From: CAYNRA01 sp046293395
GTDB taxonomy: Bacteria; Bacteroidota; Bacteroidia; Cytophagales; Spirosomataceae
DNA length: 64,000 nucleotides
Reading direction: 5' to 3'
NCBI GenBank assembly: GCA_046293395.1
Contig: JBKBOU010000003.1
Coordinates: 434,001-498,000, forward strand
The translations under genes were made by a program, and so were the position numbers. This document shows, in pieces, positions 42,571 through 51,794 of this stretch. How positions within the stretch are numbered: position 1 is the first letter of the stretch; each line of letters starts with the position of its first letter. The notes under the pieces are model-generated. The model worked only from the letters and a program-made list of their open reading frames with translations. It was not told where the DNA came from and made no database searches.

Positions 42571-43827
42571 TTGTTAAACTCACCCCTTATTTCCACTGCC
42601 AAAAAACAAGAAACAGCAGTCTTGGTTGGACTTATTACACAGAAGCAAAACGCTGAAAAAACCAAAGAATACTTAGATGAATTAGCCTTTTTGGCATTAA
42701 CATCGGGTGCTCAGACGGTCAAGACGTTCGTTCAACGGCTCAATTACCCAGATCACAAGACGTTCGTTGGAAAAGGAAAATTGGAAGAAATCCAAATTTG
42801 GCTCAAAGACAACCCAGTAGATACGATTATTTTTGATGACGACCTATCTCCGATTCAAGTACGAAACTTAGAGCAAGCCTTTACAGAAATAAAGGTGTTG
42901 GACAGAAGTCTTTTGATATTAAATATTTTCTCACAGAGGGCACAAACAGACCAAGCCAAAAGGCAAGTAGAACTAGCACAGTACCAATATCTCTTCCCAA
43001 GATTGACCCGAATGTGGACTCACTTGAGCCGCCAAAAAGGAGGAATCGGGATGAGAGGACCTGGCGAAAAAGAATTAGAGACAGACAAGCGTATTGTCCA
43101 AGACAGAATCGCATTTTTGAAGGAAAAACTAGCAAAAATCGATAAGCAATCAGCTACTAGACGAAAAGAAAGAAACCGATTAGTCCGGGTTGCCTTGGTC
43201 GGATATACAAATGTTGGAAAATCAACACTCATGCAACGGTTGGCTAAAGCAGATGTATTTGCTGAAAATAAACTCTTTGCCACCATTGATTCTACCGTGA
43301 GGAAGGTTGTTTTGGGTAATATTCCATTTCTTTTGACAGATACCGTTGGATTTATAAGAAAACTACCGACCACGTTAATCGAGTCTTTCAAGTCAACCTT
43401 GGATGAAATCCGAGAAGCGGATATTCTTTTACACGTTGTCGATATTTCACATCGTGGTTTCGAGGAACATATTGAAATTGTCAATACTACTTTGTCTGAA
43501 ATCAAAGCAAAAGATAAGCCTACTATTCTAATTTTCAATAAGTTAGACTTATACGAACCTGAGTCAGAAGAAGGTTTGGATAAACATTTAGCAACAGAGG
43601 AAGACCTGCAAAAGAATTTGGCACGATTCAAAGAAAGTTATCTCAACAAAAACATGGACAATGTTGTGTTTATATCGGCTGGAAAAAACGAAAATATGGC
43701 AGAACTTCGCGAAATTCTCGTACAACTGATATCCAAAAGACATTTTCAAATATATCCGAATTGGGACCCTAGACAAAATCCAATGTACGATTGGCAAGGA
43801 GAGATTGACGGCGAATTTACCGAATAA
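42571..43827 (+). CDS. hflX: Ribosome-associated GTPase HflX
   Basis: A 418-residue GTPase that splits stalled or hibernating ribosomes in known species. The N-terminal HflX domain (KTFVGKGKLEEIQ, FDDDLSPIQVRNLE) is followed by the glycine-rich GGIGMRGPGEKELETD linker. The G domain has GYTNVGKST at 211-219, DTVGFIRKLP and FNKLDLY. No ATG is available at the N-terminus: the frame starts at TTG 42571, with ATT 42559 the only earlier option before a stop. It is followed by a hairpin terminator shared with trpA. Confidence 0.95.
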   Translation: MLNSPLISTAKKQETAVLVGLITQKQNAEKTKEYLDELAFLALTSGAQTVKTFVQRLNYPDHKTFVGKGKLEEIQIWLKDNPVDTIIFDDDLSPIQVRNLEQAFTEIKVLDRSLLILNIFSQRAQTDQAKRQVELAQYQYLFPRLTRMWTHLSRQKGGIGMRGPGEKELETDKRIVQDRIAFLKEKLAKIDKQSATRRKERNRLVRVALVGYTNVGKSTLMQRLAKADVFAENKLFATIDSTVRKVVLGNIPFLLTDTVGFIRKLPTTLIESFKSTLDEIREADILLHVVDISHRGFEEHIEIVNTTLSEIKAKDKPTILIFNKLDLYEPESEEGLDKHLATEEDLQKNLARFKESYLNKNMDNVVFISAGKNENMAELREILVQLISKRHFQIYPNWDPRQNPMYDWQGEIDGEFTE

Positions 43828-43906
43828 GATTTCGCTGATTCTACCTAAAATTCAGACAAGTATCTCTCAAAAAGCGAGTCTAAGTGAATTAAACTTTGCA
43901 GAAAAG

Positions 43907-43953
43907 AAAAAAGCCGAGTGACCAACTAAAAAATTGGCAAACTCGGCTTTTTT
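43907..43953. terminator. Shared hflX/trpA terminator
   Basis: A 13-bp stem (43907-43919 and 43941-43953) with a nested 4-bp stem. A- and T-runs flank it, and it lies between convergent stop codons. Confidence 0.92.
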
Positions 43954-43970
43954 GGCGTAAATACCTTATT

Positions 43971-44747
43971 TTATTTATTTTTTACGGAAGTAATGTAAGA
44001 AACAATATCCTCTTCAAGATTCTTTGCGTCTTGTAAAACACGAATAAACTGACTTCCAATAATTGCTCCAGCAGCAAACTCGGAAGCTTTGTGGAAAGAT
44101 TCCGAATCTTTGATACCAAAACCAATCAAACGAGGATTTCGTAAATTTAGCTTGTTTACGCGATTAAAATACGTTTCCATTGCACTTGAAATACCGGATG
44201 TTGCCCCTGTAACACTTGCTGAAGACACCATATAAATGAAACCTTCTGAGATTTCATCAATTCTTTTGATTCTTTCTTCGGATGTTTGCGGTGTAATTAA
44301 AAAAATATTTAGTAATCCGTAGGCATCGAAAATAGGTTTATACTCCTCGTAGTATTCGTCCATGGGTAAATCTGGTAAAATGAGCCCATCTACCCCTACT
44401 TCTTGGCATTTTTTACAGAAGTTTTCAACACCAAACTGAACAACAGGATTCAAATAACCCATTAAAACGACAGGTATTGAAATTTCAGAACGCATCCCTT
44501 GCAGTTGTTCAAAAAGGATGGCGAGCGTCATTCCGTTTTCGAGTGCTACTTGATTTGACTGTTGGATTGTCTCGCCATCAGCGATGGGGTCAGAGTAAGG
44601 CATTCCAATTTCAGCGATATGAGCGCCTCCATTCTGGATAGCAGCAAGCACCTTTCTGGTGTCGTCAAGTGCAGGAAAACCTGCCGTAAAATAAATATTA
44701 AGTACAGGTTCTTTCACCTGCTCAAACATACGAACGATTTTATTCAT
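43971..44747 (-). CDS. trpA: Tryptophan synthase alpha chain
   Basis: Cleaves indole-3-glycerol phosphate to indole and glyceraldehyde-3-phosphate. The 258-residue TIM barrel has the catalytic Glu in HIAEIGMPYSDPIADG and the Asp in GLILPDLPMDEY. It is the last gene of a trpC-trpF-trpB-Dabb-trpA unit and is separated from trpB by the Dabb gene. The gap to that gene is 34 bp. Confidence 0.96.
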   Translation of the reverse strand: MNKIVRMFEQVKEPVLNIYFTAGFPALDDTRKVLAAIQNGGAHIAEIGMPYSDPIADGETIQQSNQVALENGMTLAILFEQLQGMRSEISIPVVLMGYLNPVVQFGVENFCKKCQEVGVDGLILPDLPMDEYYEEYKPIFDAYGLLNIFLITPQTSEERIKRIDEISEGFIYMVSSASVTGATSGISSAMETYFNRVNKLNLRNPRLIGFGIKDSESFHKASEFAAGAIIGSQFIRVLQDAKNLEEDIVSYITSVKNK

Positions 44748-44781
44748 CTATTTATTAAGTCAGGAAGGCTTCTTACCTTCG

Positions 44782-45174
44782 TTAATCTTTCAACCAATAA
44801 TCAACAACTAACACTTTATCAAGAACAGGCCCAAGTAGCGCACCAAACGCTTTGTGGTCTGGGTGAGGCAGATAGATGGCTCTGTCTGCCTCAGACGAAA
44901 AAGTCAAGAAGTAACAGTGTGTAAATCCTTGATTTAAGCCTTCGGGGCTATTATTGAGTCCCCATTCAAAGTCTCGAATTTCTTTTATTTTACTAGGCAA
45001 TGCCTTAAAAGCAGCCTCGACTTTGGCAATTTCTGTTGCGGACGCACCTTCTTTAAATTTAAAAAGAACGACGTGCCGTAGTTTGGTTGGTGTTGTTTGA
45101 GCCATTACTTGATTGACGAAAACAGTCGTAAGGAAAACCCCAAAAGCGAGTAAAAAAGTGGTTATTTTTTTCAT
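44782..45174 (-). CDS. Secreted Dabb (stress-responsive A/B barrel) protein in the trp operon
   Basis: A 130-residue protein with a signal peptide (KITTFLLAFGVFLTTVFVNQVMAQ, cut after MAQ) and one Dabb domain: LRHVVLFKFKEGASATEIAK, then DFEWGLNNSPEGLNQGFTHC and YLPHPDHKAFGALLGPVLDK. The domain is a ferredoxin-like alpha/beta barrel found in small dimeric proteins with varied or unknown roles. Its start shares one base with the trpB stop, so it is translationally coupled to tryptophan genes though its product is exported. No role in tryptophan synthesis is evident. Confidence 0.88.
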   Translation of the reverse strand: MKKITTFLLAFGVFLTTVFVNQVMAQTTPTKLRHVVLFKFKEGASATEIAKVEAAFKALPSKIKEIRDFEWGLNNSPEGLNQGFTHCYFLTFSSEADRAIYLPHPDHKAFGALLGPVLDKVLVVDYWLKD

Positions 45175-46367
45175 TATAAGAATTTCATATATGTTGACAA
45201 ATCTTTATCTCCTCTACCTGAAAGACCGATAACTACGGTTTCCTCAGGAAGTGCATGTAAATACGGTAAAACCGCCAATGCGTGTGAGGTTTCTATGGCA
45301 GGAATGATACCCTCTAATTTAGCGAGTTCGAATCCAGCTTTTAGTGCTTCTTCGTCTGTAATGGCGAAAAATTCAGCCCTTTTGGATTCCCACAAATGTG
45401 CGTGAAGTGGGCCAATACCCGGATAGTCTAAACCAGCTGAAATAGAATGGGGCTCAACTACTTGACCATCCGTTGTTTGCATAAGAAGACTTTTGCTGCC
45501 GTGTAAAATACCAGGACGTCCTAGGAAAGTAGTTGCCGCCGACATCCCCGACTCAACACCGTGCCCGGCTGCCTCTGCTGATATGATTCGGACAGACGGT
45601 TCGTCCAAATAATGAAAGAAAGTTCCTGCGGCATTTGAGCCTCCACCGACACAAGCAATTACATAATCTGGGTTTTCGGTACCTGTTTTTTCAAATAATT
45701 GTTTCCGGATTTCCTCGGAAATCACGGACTGAAAACGTGCAACCATGTCTGGATAAGGGTGTGGACCAACCACACTACCTATAATATAATGCGTATCCAC
45801 CGGATTATTAATCCAGTGTCTCATGGCTTCATTTGTAGCGTCTTTCAACGTTTTAGAGCCACTTTTTGCTGGTCTAACCTCTGCTCCGAGCATTTTCATT
45901 CTCGCTACATTAGGTGCTTGTCTCTCAATATCAATTTCACCCATATAGACGATACACTCCATGCCCATCAAGGCACAAACCGTTGCAGTTGCCACGCCAT
46001 GTTGGCCAGCACCTGTTTCTGCGACGATTTTATTTTTACCTAATTTTTTTGCGAGAAGAATCTGCCCAATTGTATTATTTACCTTATGAGCGCCCGTATG
46101 GCACAAATCCTCTCTTTTTAGGTAAACAGTCGTTTGGTATTTTTCAGACAGACGTTGCGCCAAATACAAAGGCGTAGGTCTGCCCACGTAATCTGCTAAA
46201 AGTTGGTTGAACTCAGCCTGAAAATCTGGCTGATAAATAATGGACAGATAATTTTCCTTTAATTCCTGAATATTGGGATAGAGCATTTCAGGTACGTACG
46301 CCCCACCAAATTGGCCGTAGTATCCTCTTTCACTTACACCGAAGGCTGAATTGGTTACATCAATCAT
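45174..46367 (-). CDS. trpB: Tryptophan synthase beta chain
   Basis: PLP enzyme that joins indole and serine to give tryptophan. The 397-residue protein has the PLP lysine in REDLCHTGAHKVNN, the GAGQHGVATA substrate loop and the phosphate-binding CVGGGSNAAG. It overlaps trpF by 4 bp and the Dabb gene by 1 bp. Confidence 0.97.
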   Translation of the reverse strand: MIDVTNSAFGVSERGYYGQFGGAYVPEMLYPNIQELKENYLSIIYQPDFQAEFNQLLADYVGRPTPLYLAQRLSEKYQTTVYLKREDLCHTGAHKVNNTIGQILLAKKLGKNKIVAETGAGQHGVATATVCALMGMECIVYMGEIDIERQAPNVARMKMLGAEVRPAKSGSKTLKDATNEAMRHWINNPVDTHYIIGSVVGPHPYPDMVARFQSVISEEIRKQLFEKTGTENPDYVIACVGGGSNAAGTFFHYLDEPSVRIISAEAAGHGVESGMSAATTFLGRPGILHGSKSLLMQTTDGQVVEPHSISAGLDYPGIGPLHAHLWESKRAEFFAITDEEALKAGFELAKLEGIIPAIETSHALAVLPYLHALPEETVVIGLSGRGDKDLSTYMKFL

Positions 46368-47008
46368 AATTTGTATTTGTTATATTCGTCTATTTTGTGG
46401 GATAAAACCCCTAAAGCAGTTTTATTTTTAAAAGCAGGAAAATCCTCAAACCGACTGTTTACGTCTATCCCCCAAAAAGGTAGATTTTGCCAGTTAGGTA
46501 GATTTTGGAAATTGTCCAGGCAAATTCCACCAGCCAATAAAAAAGGTTTTGACAACGAATAAGCATTGAGCAAATTCCAGTCAAATGATTGCCCTGTTCC
46601 CCCATGATTGGTACTTTTTGTATCAAAAAGGAAATAGTCTATCAAGGGTTCCCATTTTGTAAGTGCATCGAAATCAATCTTTTCAGCTACACCAACAGCC
46701 TGTACCACTTCAAGGTTTGCCTTTTTGAGTGCTTTGTAAAAAGATTCTGTAAGCAGGTCTCCATGAATTTGAACAATATCTAACTGGAAGGCAGCTGCTT
46801 GCTCCAATAACCATTCTAAGGATGGATTGACAAATACACCTACTTTTTTTGTGGTGTATGGCCAGTTATGCAAAAACTCAGGCGACAACTTTCCCAATAC
46901 ATAGCGAGGAGATTTGGCATAAAAGATAAAACCCATCCAGTTGGGTTGGAGAGATAACACCTCTTTGATATTTTGCTCGTCACGCATGCCACAGACTTTC
47001 CAATTCAT
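46364..47008 (-). CDS. trpF: Phosphoribosylanthranilate isomerase
   Basis: Amadori rearrangement of phosphoribosylanthranilate. The 214-residue TIM barrel has the catalytic Cys in KVCGMRDEQNI, the Asp in FLFDTKSTNHGGTGQSFDW and the phosphate loop LLAGGI. It overlaps trpC and trpB by 4 bp each. Confidence 0.95.
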   Translation of the reverse strand: MNWKVCGMRDEQNIKEVLSLQPNWMGFIFYAKSPRYVLGKLSPEFLHNWPYTTKKVGVFVNPSLEWLLEQAAAFQLDIVQIHGDLLTESFYKALKKANLEVVQAVGVAEKIDFDALTKWEPLIDYFLFDTKSTNHGGTGQSFDWNLLNAYSLSKPFLLAGGICLDNFQNLPNWQNLPFWGIDVNSRFEDFPAFKNKTALGVLSHKIDEYNKYKL

Positions 47009-47796
47009 GACAACTCAGCGATAAATTTAGCAAGTAAATCAGACGGTCTGGTCGAGCGCATGAAAGCCTCTCCTATCAGAAAACCTTGATAGCCAATATT
47101 TTGCAAAAGACGAACAGTTTCAGGAGAATCAATACAACTTTCGGATATTTTGACTTTATCAGCTGGGATGATTCCGGATAAATCAAGAGAAGTTTGGACA
47201 TTGGCTTCCGAGAAAACTTTTAGATTCCGATTATTTACCCCTACAATATCTACATATTTAAGCGGTGATTTGGCTAACTCCTCCTCGTCGTGTACTTCCA
47301 ATAGAACTTCCAGTCCGAGTTCATGAGCGATGCCACTTAATGTTTCTATTTCTGCGGGTTCCAGACAAGCGGCAATCAATAAAATAACATCCGCGCCCCA
47401 CGCTTTTGCCTGGTAAACTTGGTATTCATCGACCATAAAATCTTTTCGAATAAGGGGCGTCAGTGGGTTTTTCTCCCGCGCAATGAATAAATCCTCTTTA
47501 AATCCACCGAAAAAAACGGTATCTGTAAGGACAGAAATACCCGCGGCTCCAGCTTCTGTATAACCAATTGTGGTTTCAGAGACGCCAGCACCTGCATTGA
47601 TTAGCCCTTTCGAAGGAGACTTTCGTTTGAACTCCGCTATGATTTGCGAAGAGCCTTCCGCCTTTACTGCCTTCACCAAAGAATTTCCTTTTCTGTGAAA
47701 ACCAGATTCATCTTGCAAACGCTGTATAGGCAAAGAGCTTTGTGCCCGGGCTACTTCGTATCGTTTATTTTCTACTATTTTCTCTAAGATGGTCAT
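47005..47796 (-). CDS. trpC: Indole-3-glycerol phosphate synthase
   Basis: Ring closure to indole-3-glycerol phosphate. The 263-residue TIM barrel has IIAEFKRKSPSKG, LIRKDFMVDEYQ and VGVNNRNLKVF. The longest frame begins at a TTG (47805); the ATG at 47796 (MTILEKIVENKRYEV) matches the family and is used. It is the first gene of this trp unit. The trpE, trpG and trpD genes are not in the window, so the pathway is split or continues elsewhere. Confidence 0.96.
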   Translation of the reverse strand: MTILEKIVENKRYEVARAQSSLPIQRLQDESGFHRKGNSLVKAVKAEGSSQIIAEFKRKSPSKGLINAGAGVSETTIGYTEAGAAGISVLTDTVFFGGFKEDLFIAREKNPLTPLIRKDFMVDEYQVYQAKAWGADVILLIAACLEPAEIETLSGIAHELGLEVLLEVHDEEELAKSPLKYVDIVGVNNRNLKVFSEANVQTSLDLSGIIPADKVKISESCIDSPETVRLLQNIGYQGFLIGEAFMRSTRPSDLLAKFIAELS

Positions 47797-47910
47797 AACA
47801 TTCAATATATATGTAGCGGATTCAGATTATTTGCTGGGTTAATTTACAAATTTCGCAAAATAATTGATTTTTCAGCGGGATAATCAACTGAAATCCCGAT
47901 TCTAAAAAGA

Positions 47911-47946
47911 AACCTCTTGTATGAGAAACAGTTCATACAAGAGGTT
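47911..47946 (-). terminator. Terminator of the phosphatase gene
   Basis: A perfect 14-bp stem (47911-47924 and 47933-47946) followed by TTTCTTTTT on the minus strand, 26 bp beyond the stop. Confidence 0.88.
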
Positions 47947-47971
47947 CATTCATCTATTTTTTTCTTTTGTC

Positions 47972-49606
47972 TTACTTTATAACAGCGGGAATTACCTCTC
48001 CCATTGTGCCACTAGGTGCTAATATTTTAAGAATAGCCGCCAAAGTAGGTGCAGTGTCTGCTACGCCCGTGCGTGCGTATGTTTTCCCTGGAGCGACTCC
48101 AGCACCATAAAAAATAAGTGGAATATGCGTATCGTAATTGTATGTTGAGCCATGTGTTGCCGTAATAGAACTTGCAATCCAGCCTGGCATTGTCACTAGC
48201 TGAATATCCCCAGAACGCACAGCGTGATACCCGTTTTTAAATAATTCTTGTAAGTGATGATTTAGATTAGATGCTCCGATTTCATCCGAAACTATTACAT
48301 CCGAAATACCTTCGAATTCCATTAAAGTTGGACGAATGAGTGCATGAATTTCTTTGATGGAAACGCCTTTTTCGGCCATTTTTTTTCTATCAAAGTACAG
48401 TTGGTAGTTAGCAGATGATTCATAAAGACTTGCGTCGCCATATTTATCTGTCAGCGTTTTTTTAATGGCTTTCACCATGTCTGAATAAGCCAAGCGACCG
48501 GCAGGCAATTTGTATTTTTTCCACATATCTGTCACATCCATGACTCCATGGTCTGCGGTCAAAAAGACAGTGAAATTATCCTTACCAACCCATTTATCAA
48601 GAAAAGAAAGGAGTTCTGCAATATCTCTATCGAGGCGTAGATACATATCCTCTGTTTCAACGGAGTACGGGCCAAAAGCATGACCAACGTAATCTGTTGA
48701 AGAAAAACTAACAGCTAGAAAATCTGTAGTCCCGTTTTTACCTAGATTTTCATTTTTGATTGCTTCGAGGGCAAGTTCTTTTGTGAGAGTCAAGCCGTGA
48801 GGAGAAGTCGATAAAGCAGCGAAAGATTCCCCGAAAGAAGCCGTGAATGTGTATGGGAAATATGATTTTTTATCTGCTGTAATTTTTGATTCATAGGGTT
48901 GGTCATCGGCTTCACTTTCCGTATATTGTTCGATTGGCAAAAGTGTTTTCCATCCTTCTTGGAGAAGCTGATTGGCTCTTTTTTGCTCATTGTATTTTTT
49001 TACCCAGCTCGGTAATTCTTCTGAGTAAAAAGTACTTGTTATCCAATTTCCGGTTTTTGTATCAAACCAAAATGCGCCATTTGCGGAGTGACCAGCGGGT
49101 AAAATAGCCCCTCTATCTTTGAGAGAAATACCAAAAATTTTTGCTTTAAAATTAGTGGATAGATGCAGTTGGTCGGTAATTGTGGTGGTTAATAAATTTT
49201 TTGGAGACATTTTTCCGGCAGATACATTGGAGCTTCCGACTGTCTTCACGGTTGAGTCAGCGACGCAATACATCTCTTTTTTCGTTGAACGGTCAAACCA
49301 TTCATTTCCGACGATTCCGTGCATAGAAGGGGTAGAACCTGTATAAACAGAGGCGTGCCCGGCAGCAGTGACTGTTTGCGCGTAATCGTAGTGGTGGTTA
49401 TGACAAACAAAACCTTGGTTCATCAATCGTTTAAAACCACCTTCTTGGTATTTGCTGTAATATCTATGCAGAAAATCGTATCTCATTTGGTCCACCACGA
49501 TACCAACAACCAGTGGGGATTTTACGGATGATGTTGTCGAGTTTTTCTGTTGTCCAAATGCTGAAAAACTGCCTAGCAAAAGAGAAAGAGCCACAAAAGT
49601 TCTCAT
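47972..49606 (-). CDS. PafA-like alkaline phosphatase superfamily protein
   Basis: A 544-residue secreted metallohydrolase. A signal peptide (MRTFVALSLLLGSFSAFGQ) precedes a type I phosphodiesterase/PafA-like domain: VVGIVVDQMRYDFLHRYY (first metal Asp), TVTAAGHASVYTGSTPSMHG with a Thr nucleophile, then SSTDYVGHAFGP and FLTADHGVMDV, which hold further metal ligands. Flavobacterial PafA is a periplasmic phosphate-insensitive phosphomonoesterase. The same activity is probable, but the family also holds phosphodiesterases. The Met at 49606 gives a clean signal peptide and follows a consensus promoter at 49637-49665. Confidence 0.9.
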   Translation of the reverse strand: MRTFVALSLLLGSFSAFGQQKNSTTSSVKSPLVVGIVVDQMRYDFLHRYYSKYQEGGFKRLMNQGFVCHNHHYDYAQTVTAAGHASVYTGSTPSMHGIVGNEWFDRSTKKEMYCVADSTVKTVGSSNVSAGKMSPKNLLTTTITDQLHLSTNFKAKIFGISLKDRGAILPAGHSANGAFWFDTKTGNWITSTFYSEELPSWVKKYNEQKRANQLLQEGWKTLLPIEQYTESEADDQPYESKITADKKSYFPYTFTASFGESFAALSTSPHGLTLTKELALEAIKNENLGKNGTTDFLAVSFSSTDYVGHAFGPYSVETEDMYLRLDRDIAELLSFLDKWVGKDNFTVFLTADHGVMDVTDMWKKYKLPAGRLAYSDMVKAIKKTLTDKYGDASLYESSANYQLYFDRKKMAEKGVSIKEIHALIRPTLMEFEGISDVIVSDEIGASNLNHHLQELFKNGYHAVRSGDIQLVTMPGWIASSITATHGSTYNYDTHIPLIFYGAGVAPGKTYARTGVADTAPTLAAILKILAPSGTMGEVIPAVIK

Positions 49607-49636
49607 AATCTTCGTTTTTAGTGAATAAATTTTCAA

Positions 49637-49665
49637 CAAAAGTACCTTTAAATACGGAAAATCAA
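49637..49665 (-). promoter_or_regulatory. Promoter of the PafA-like phosphatase gene
   Basis: Minus-strand TTG (49665-49663), 18-bp spacer, TACTTTTG (49644-49637). The predicted start lies about 25 bp before the ATG at 49606 and supports that start codon. Confidence 0.65.
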
Positions 49666-49743
49666 CTTTCGTTCACATCAATGTTATGTAAAATCGAACA
49701 AAGTGTAGATGTAAAGAGATAAAACGTGGTGAAGTACCTCCGC

Positions 49744-51039
49744 TTAGTTGCTTTTGTAGTCAATGACAAACTCTGACAAATCGGGTAAATGCGTTTTTTT
49801 ACGCTTCAGTTCGTGTTGATAAATCGTACGACCGAGTTCCCCCATAAAAGGAAAACCAACTGTTTCGTAGTCGTATTTATCGTCGTTAAGAATCCCGTCG
49901 CTATTGCAATAGATAACGGCAGAGAGCATAAATTCCACTTTATTTTCAAAATCAACGACATAGGCATTGTCAATTAAATAGCCATACGCATCACCTACTT
50001 TATTAAAAATACGAATATGGGAGGGCATTTTTTCTTTTTTATCCCCAAAGAGCAGAAACTTGACGTAGCTATCGTAGTATTCTTTGGGTGAATACGTTGG
50101 ATAGGGTTGTTCGGATGGCAATTGTGACATATATCTGCGCACAAATTGATAATCGTCTGGGGAGAGATTAAACCTTGCGCCCTCAGGTACTGCATTTGGA
50201 AAAAGGATAGCGGTGAGCATCCGCTGTTGGTCTGCGAGTAAAAACACATTTTTTGCCGCAAAGTCAAACGGTTCTTTGATTAGTTTATCTTCTTTGAAAT
50301 AGCCATTGCCTCGGAGAATCGGGAAAGGGTTGGCGTAATTTTTAGAAGATGCTTGGGCAGGCTGCGTGTAAACAAGCAGACTGTCTTTTACATCATTTTG
50401 GGTATCAGAAAAAAAGCGAATACGCGGCGTTACTTTATTTTGTTCAACAGAGTACGGGACAGACAAGCGATGAAGAATATTTGTATTCAGATAGCCTTTT
50501 CTGTGTAAGTGCGTATTGATGTAATCAATGCCTAGAAAGTCATATAAACGATTGTAAGCATCGTTGTCGCTTGTTAACAATATTTTCTTGGCGTAGTGTG
50601 CTACTGTTGCAAGCCCGTTTTTAGAAGTCGAATCACCCTGTACTGCCTCATGACCTTTGAAAGCACTATCAACAAAAAGAGGACTATATTTGGAGAAACC
50701 GAGTGAACTATTGGAAACCTGATTGATTTTTTCAAGTGCTAATACTACCGCTGGAAACTTTACGGTACTGGCTGGATAGAAATACTTGGTCGGATTGTGA
50801 TTCAAATAAAAAGTTGTGAAAGTAGGTTTATTAGCTTCATCTCTGTCGATTTGCGTATAAATAACCTGAATTTCCCATTGCTCTGTATTTTTTAGGATGG
50901 GTCGCAAATTTTTACTTTTTTCGAGGATTCTGACTAATTCAGGGGATGTTTGCGCTTTTACAAATCCGGGAAAAAAAGCAAAAAATAGGCACGTATAAAG
51001 TAATCTAGCTTTAGATAAACGGGTAAATAAGTACATCAT
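49744..51039 (-). CDS. Secreted serine hydrolase, class A beta-lactamase-like fold
   Basis: A 431-residue protein with a signal peptide ending FVKAQ. It keeps the serine penicillin-recognising motifs in modified form: SxxK at 91-94 (PASTVKFP), SDN at 157-159 (TSDNDAYN) and KVG in place of KTG (FNKVGDAYG). Length exceeds class A beta-lactamases (about 290) by an insert between the SDN and KVG motifs. Such Bacteroidota proteins are annotated as serine hydrolases; true beta-lactamase activity is not supported. A role on peptidoglycan peptides or another ester or amide in the periplasm is inferred. Confidence 0.85.
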   Translation of the reverse strand: MMYLFTRLSKARLLYTCLFFAFFPGFVKAQTSPELVRILEKSKNLRPILKNTEQWEIQVIYTQIDRDEANKPTFTTFYLNHNPTKYFYPASTVKFPAVVLALEKINQVSNSSLGFSKYSPLFVDSAFKGHEAVQGDSTSKNGLATVAHYAKKILLTSDNDAYNRLYDFLGIDYINTHLHRKGYLNTNILHRLSVPYSVEQNKVTPRIRFFSDTQNDVKDSLLVYTQPAQASSKNYANPFPILRGNGYFKEDKLIKEPFDFAAKNVFLLADQQRMLTAILFPNAVPEGARFNLSPDDYQFVRRYMSQLPSEQPYPTYSPKEYYDSYVKFLLFGDKKEKMPSHIRIFNKVGDAYGYLIDNAYVVDFENKVEFMLSAVIYCNSDGILNDDKYDYETVGFPFMGELGRTIYQHELKRKKTHLPDLSEFVIDYKSN

Positions 51040-51133
51040 GGTTTTTAAAGATAAAAGTATTACATAAACAAGATTTAAGATAAATTTGTAGCTTATTAGA
51101 ATTGCATTTACAAATCTCTTATAAAATTAGAAG

Positions 51134-51739
51134 ATGAAAACATTTGAAAAAAAAATAACCCTCATTTCAAAATTATACGGTAAAAAAATATTCCATCCCC
51201 ATATAATCTTACTTTTAGCTTTACTTTTTAGTGGATGCGGACAGGTAAAAAGGGTTGATACTGCGGAAGTTAAAAAGCATATCAATGATTATAAAATTGT
51301 TAAGGTGGACAATGCGACTATCAATTTACAGGCTGAAAAATTTGGCAGAGGCGTGGTAGATTCCGTTTATCGAGAATTAATCTCCAGTCTGGCTATTTGT
51401 CAATTAGCTGACCTACCTTTGGTAGATTCCCTTCAAAAAAATTCACGTGTTCAAATTTCTTTACGAACGGTGGGGCAACCTCAAAGTGCATCTGACACAT
51501 TGTATCCGCAAGAAAAAAGCATTTTGGAAGCCTATCAATACAGTTTTGAAAACAAACTTCGTATGGATGATAACCTTCAACGGATTGTAGATACCCTTTT
51601 CATTTACACTCGGCCCGTATTAACACAAAAAACACCTCTTTCTCCTTGTTTAGGAAATAAGGATGCCGCGTTCCAAGTTCTTGTCATGCGCATGACCAAA
51701 GCAGACATCATTAAAAGTTTACCTAAAAAGAAAAAATGA
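51134..51739 (+). CDS. Predicted lipoprotein of unknown function
   Basis: A 201-residue protein. A basic N-region and one hydrophobic helix (IILLLALLFSGC) end in a lipobox cysteine near residue 35. The mature part is mainly helical (KHINDYKIVKVDNATINLQA, EKFGRGVVDSVYRELISS) with a Lys-rich end. I do not recognise the family. A TAAATTTG box at 51081-51088 lies 45 bp upstream, without a clear -33 element. It is divergent from the serine hydrolase gene. Confidence 0.7.
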   Translation: MKTFEKKITLISKLYGKKIFHPHIILLLALLFSGCGQVKRVDTAEVKKHINDYKIVKVDNATINLQAEKFGRGVVDSVYRELISSLAICQLADLPLVDSLQKNSRVQISLRTVGQPQSASDTLYPQEKSILEAYQYSFENKLRMDDNLQRIVDTLFIYTRPVLTQKTPLSPCLGNKDAAFQVLVMRMTKADIIKSLPKKKK

Positions 51740-51752
51740 TTATTGCCTGAAA

Positions 51753-51786
51753 TCTTGCCAGTTTCTAAGAAAAAATTGTAGTTTTG
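51753..51786 (+). promoter_or_regulatory. Possible promoter for the gene at 51795
   Basis: TTG (51753-51755), a long 23-bp spacer and TAGTTTTG (51779-51786). The predicted transcript start would be only a few bases before the ATG. Confidence 0.4.
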
Positions 51787-51794
51787 TGCCCCGT

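Noticed and set aside
49744..51039. Functional class A beta-lactamase
   Set aside because: Motifs are altered (KVG for KTG), the protein is about 140 residues too long and it fits a general serine-hydrolase group.
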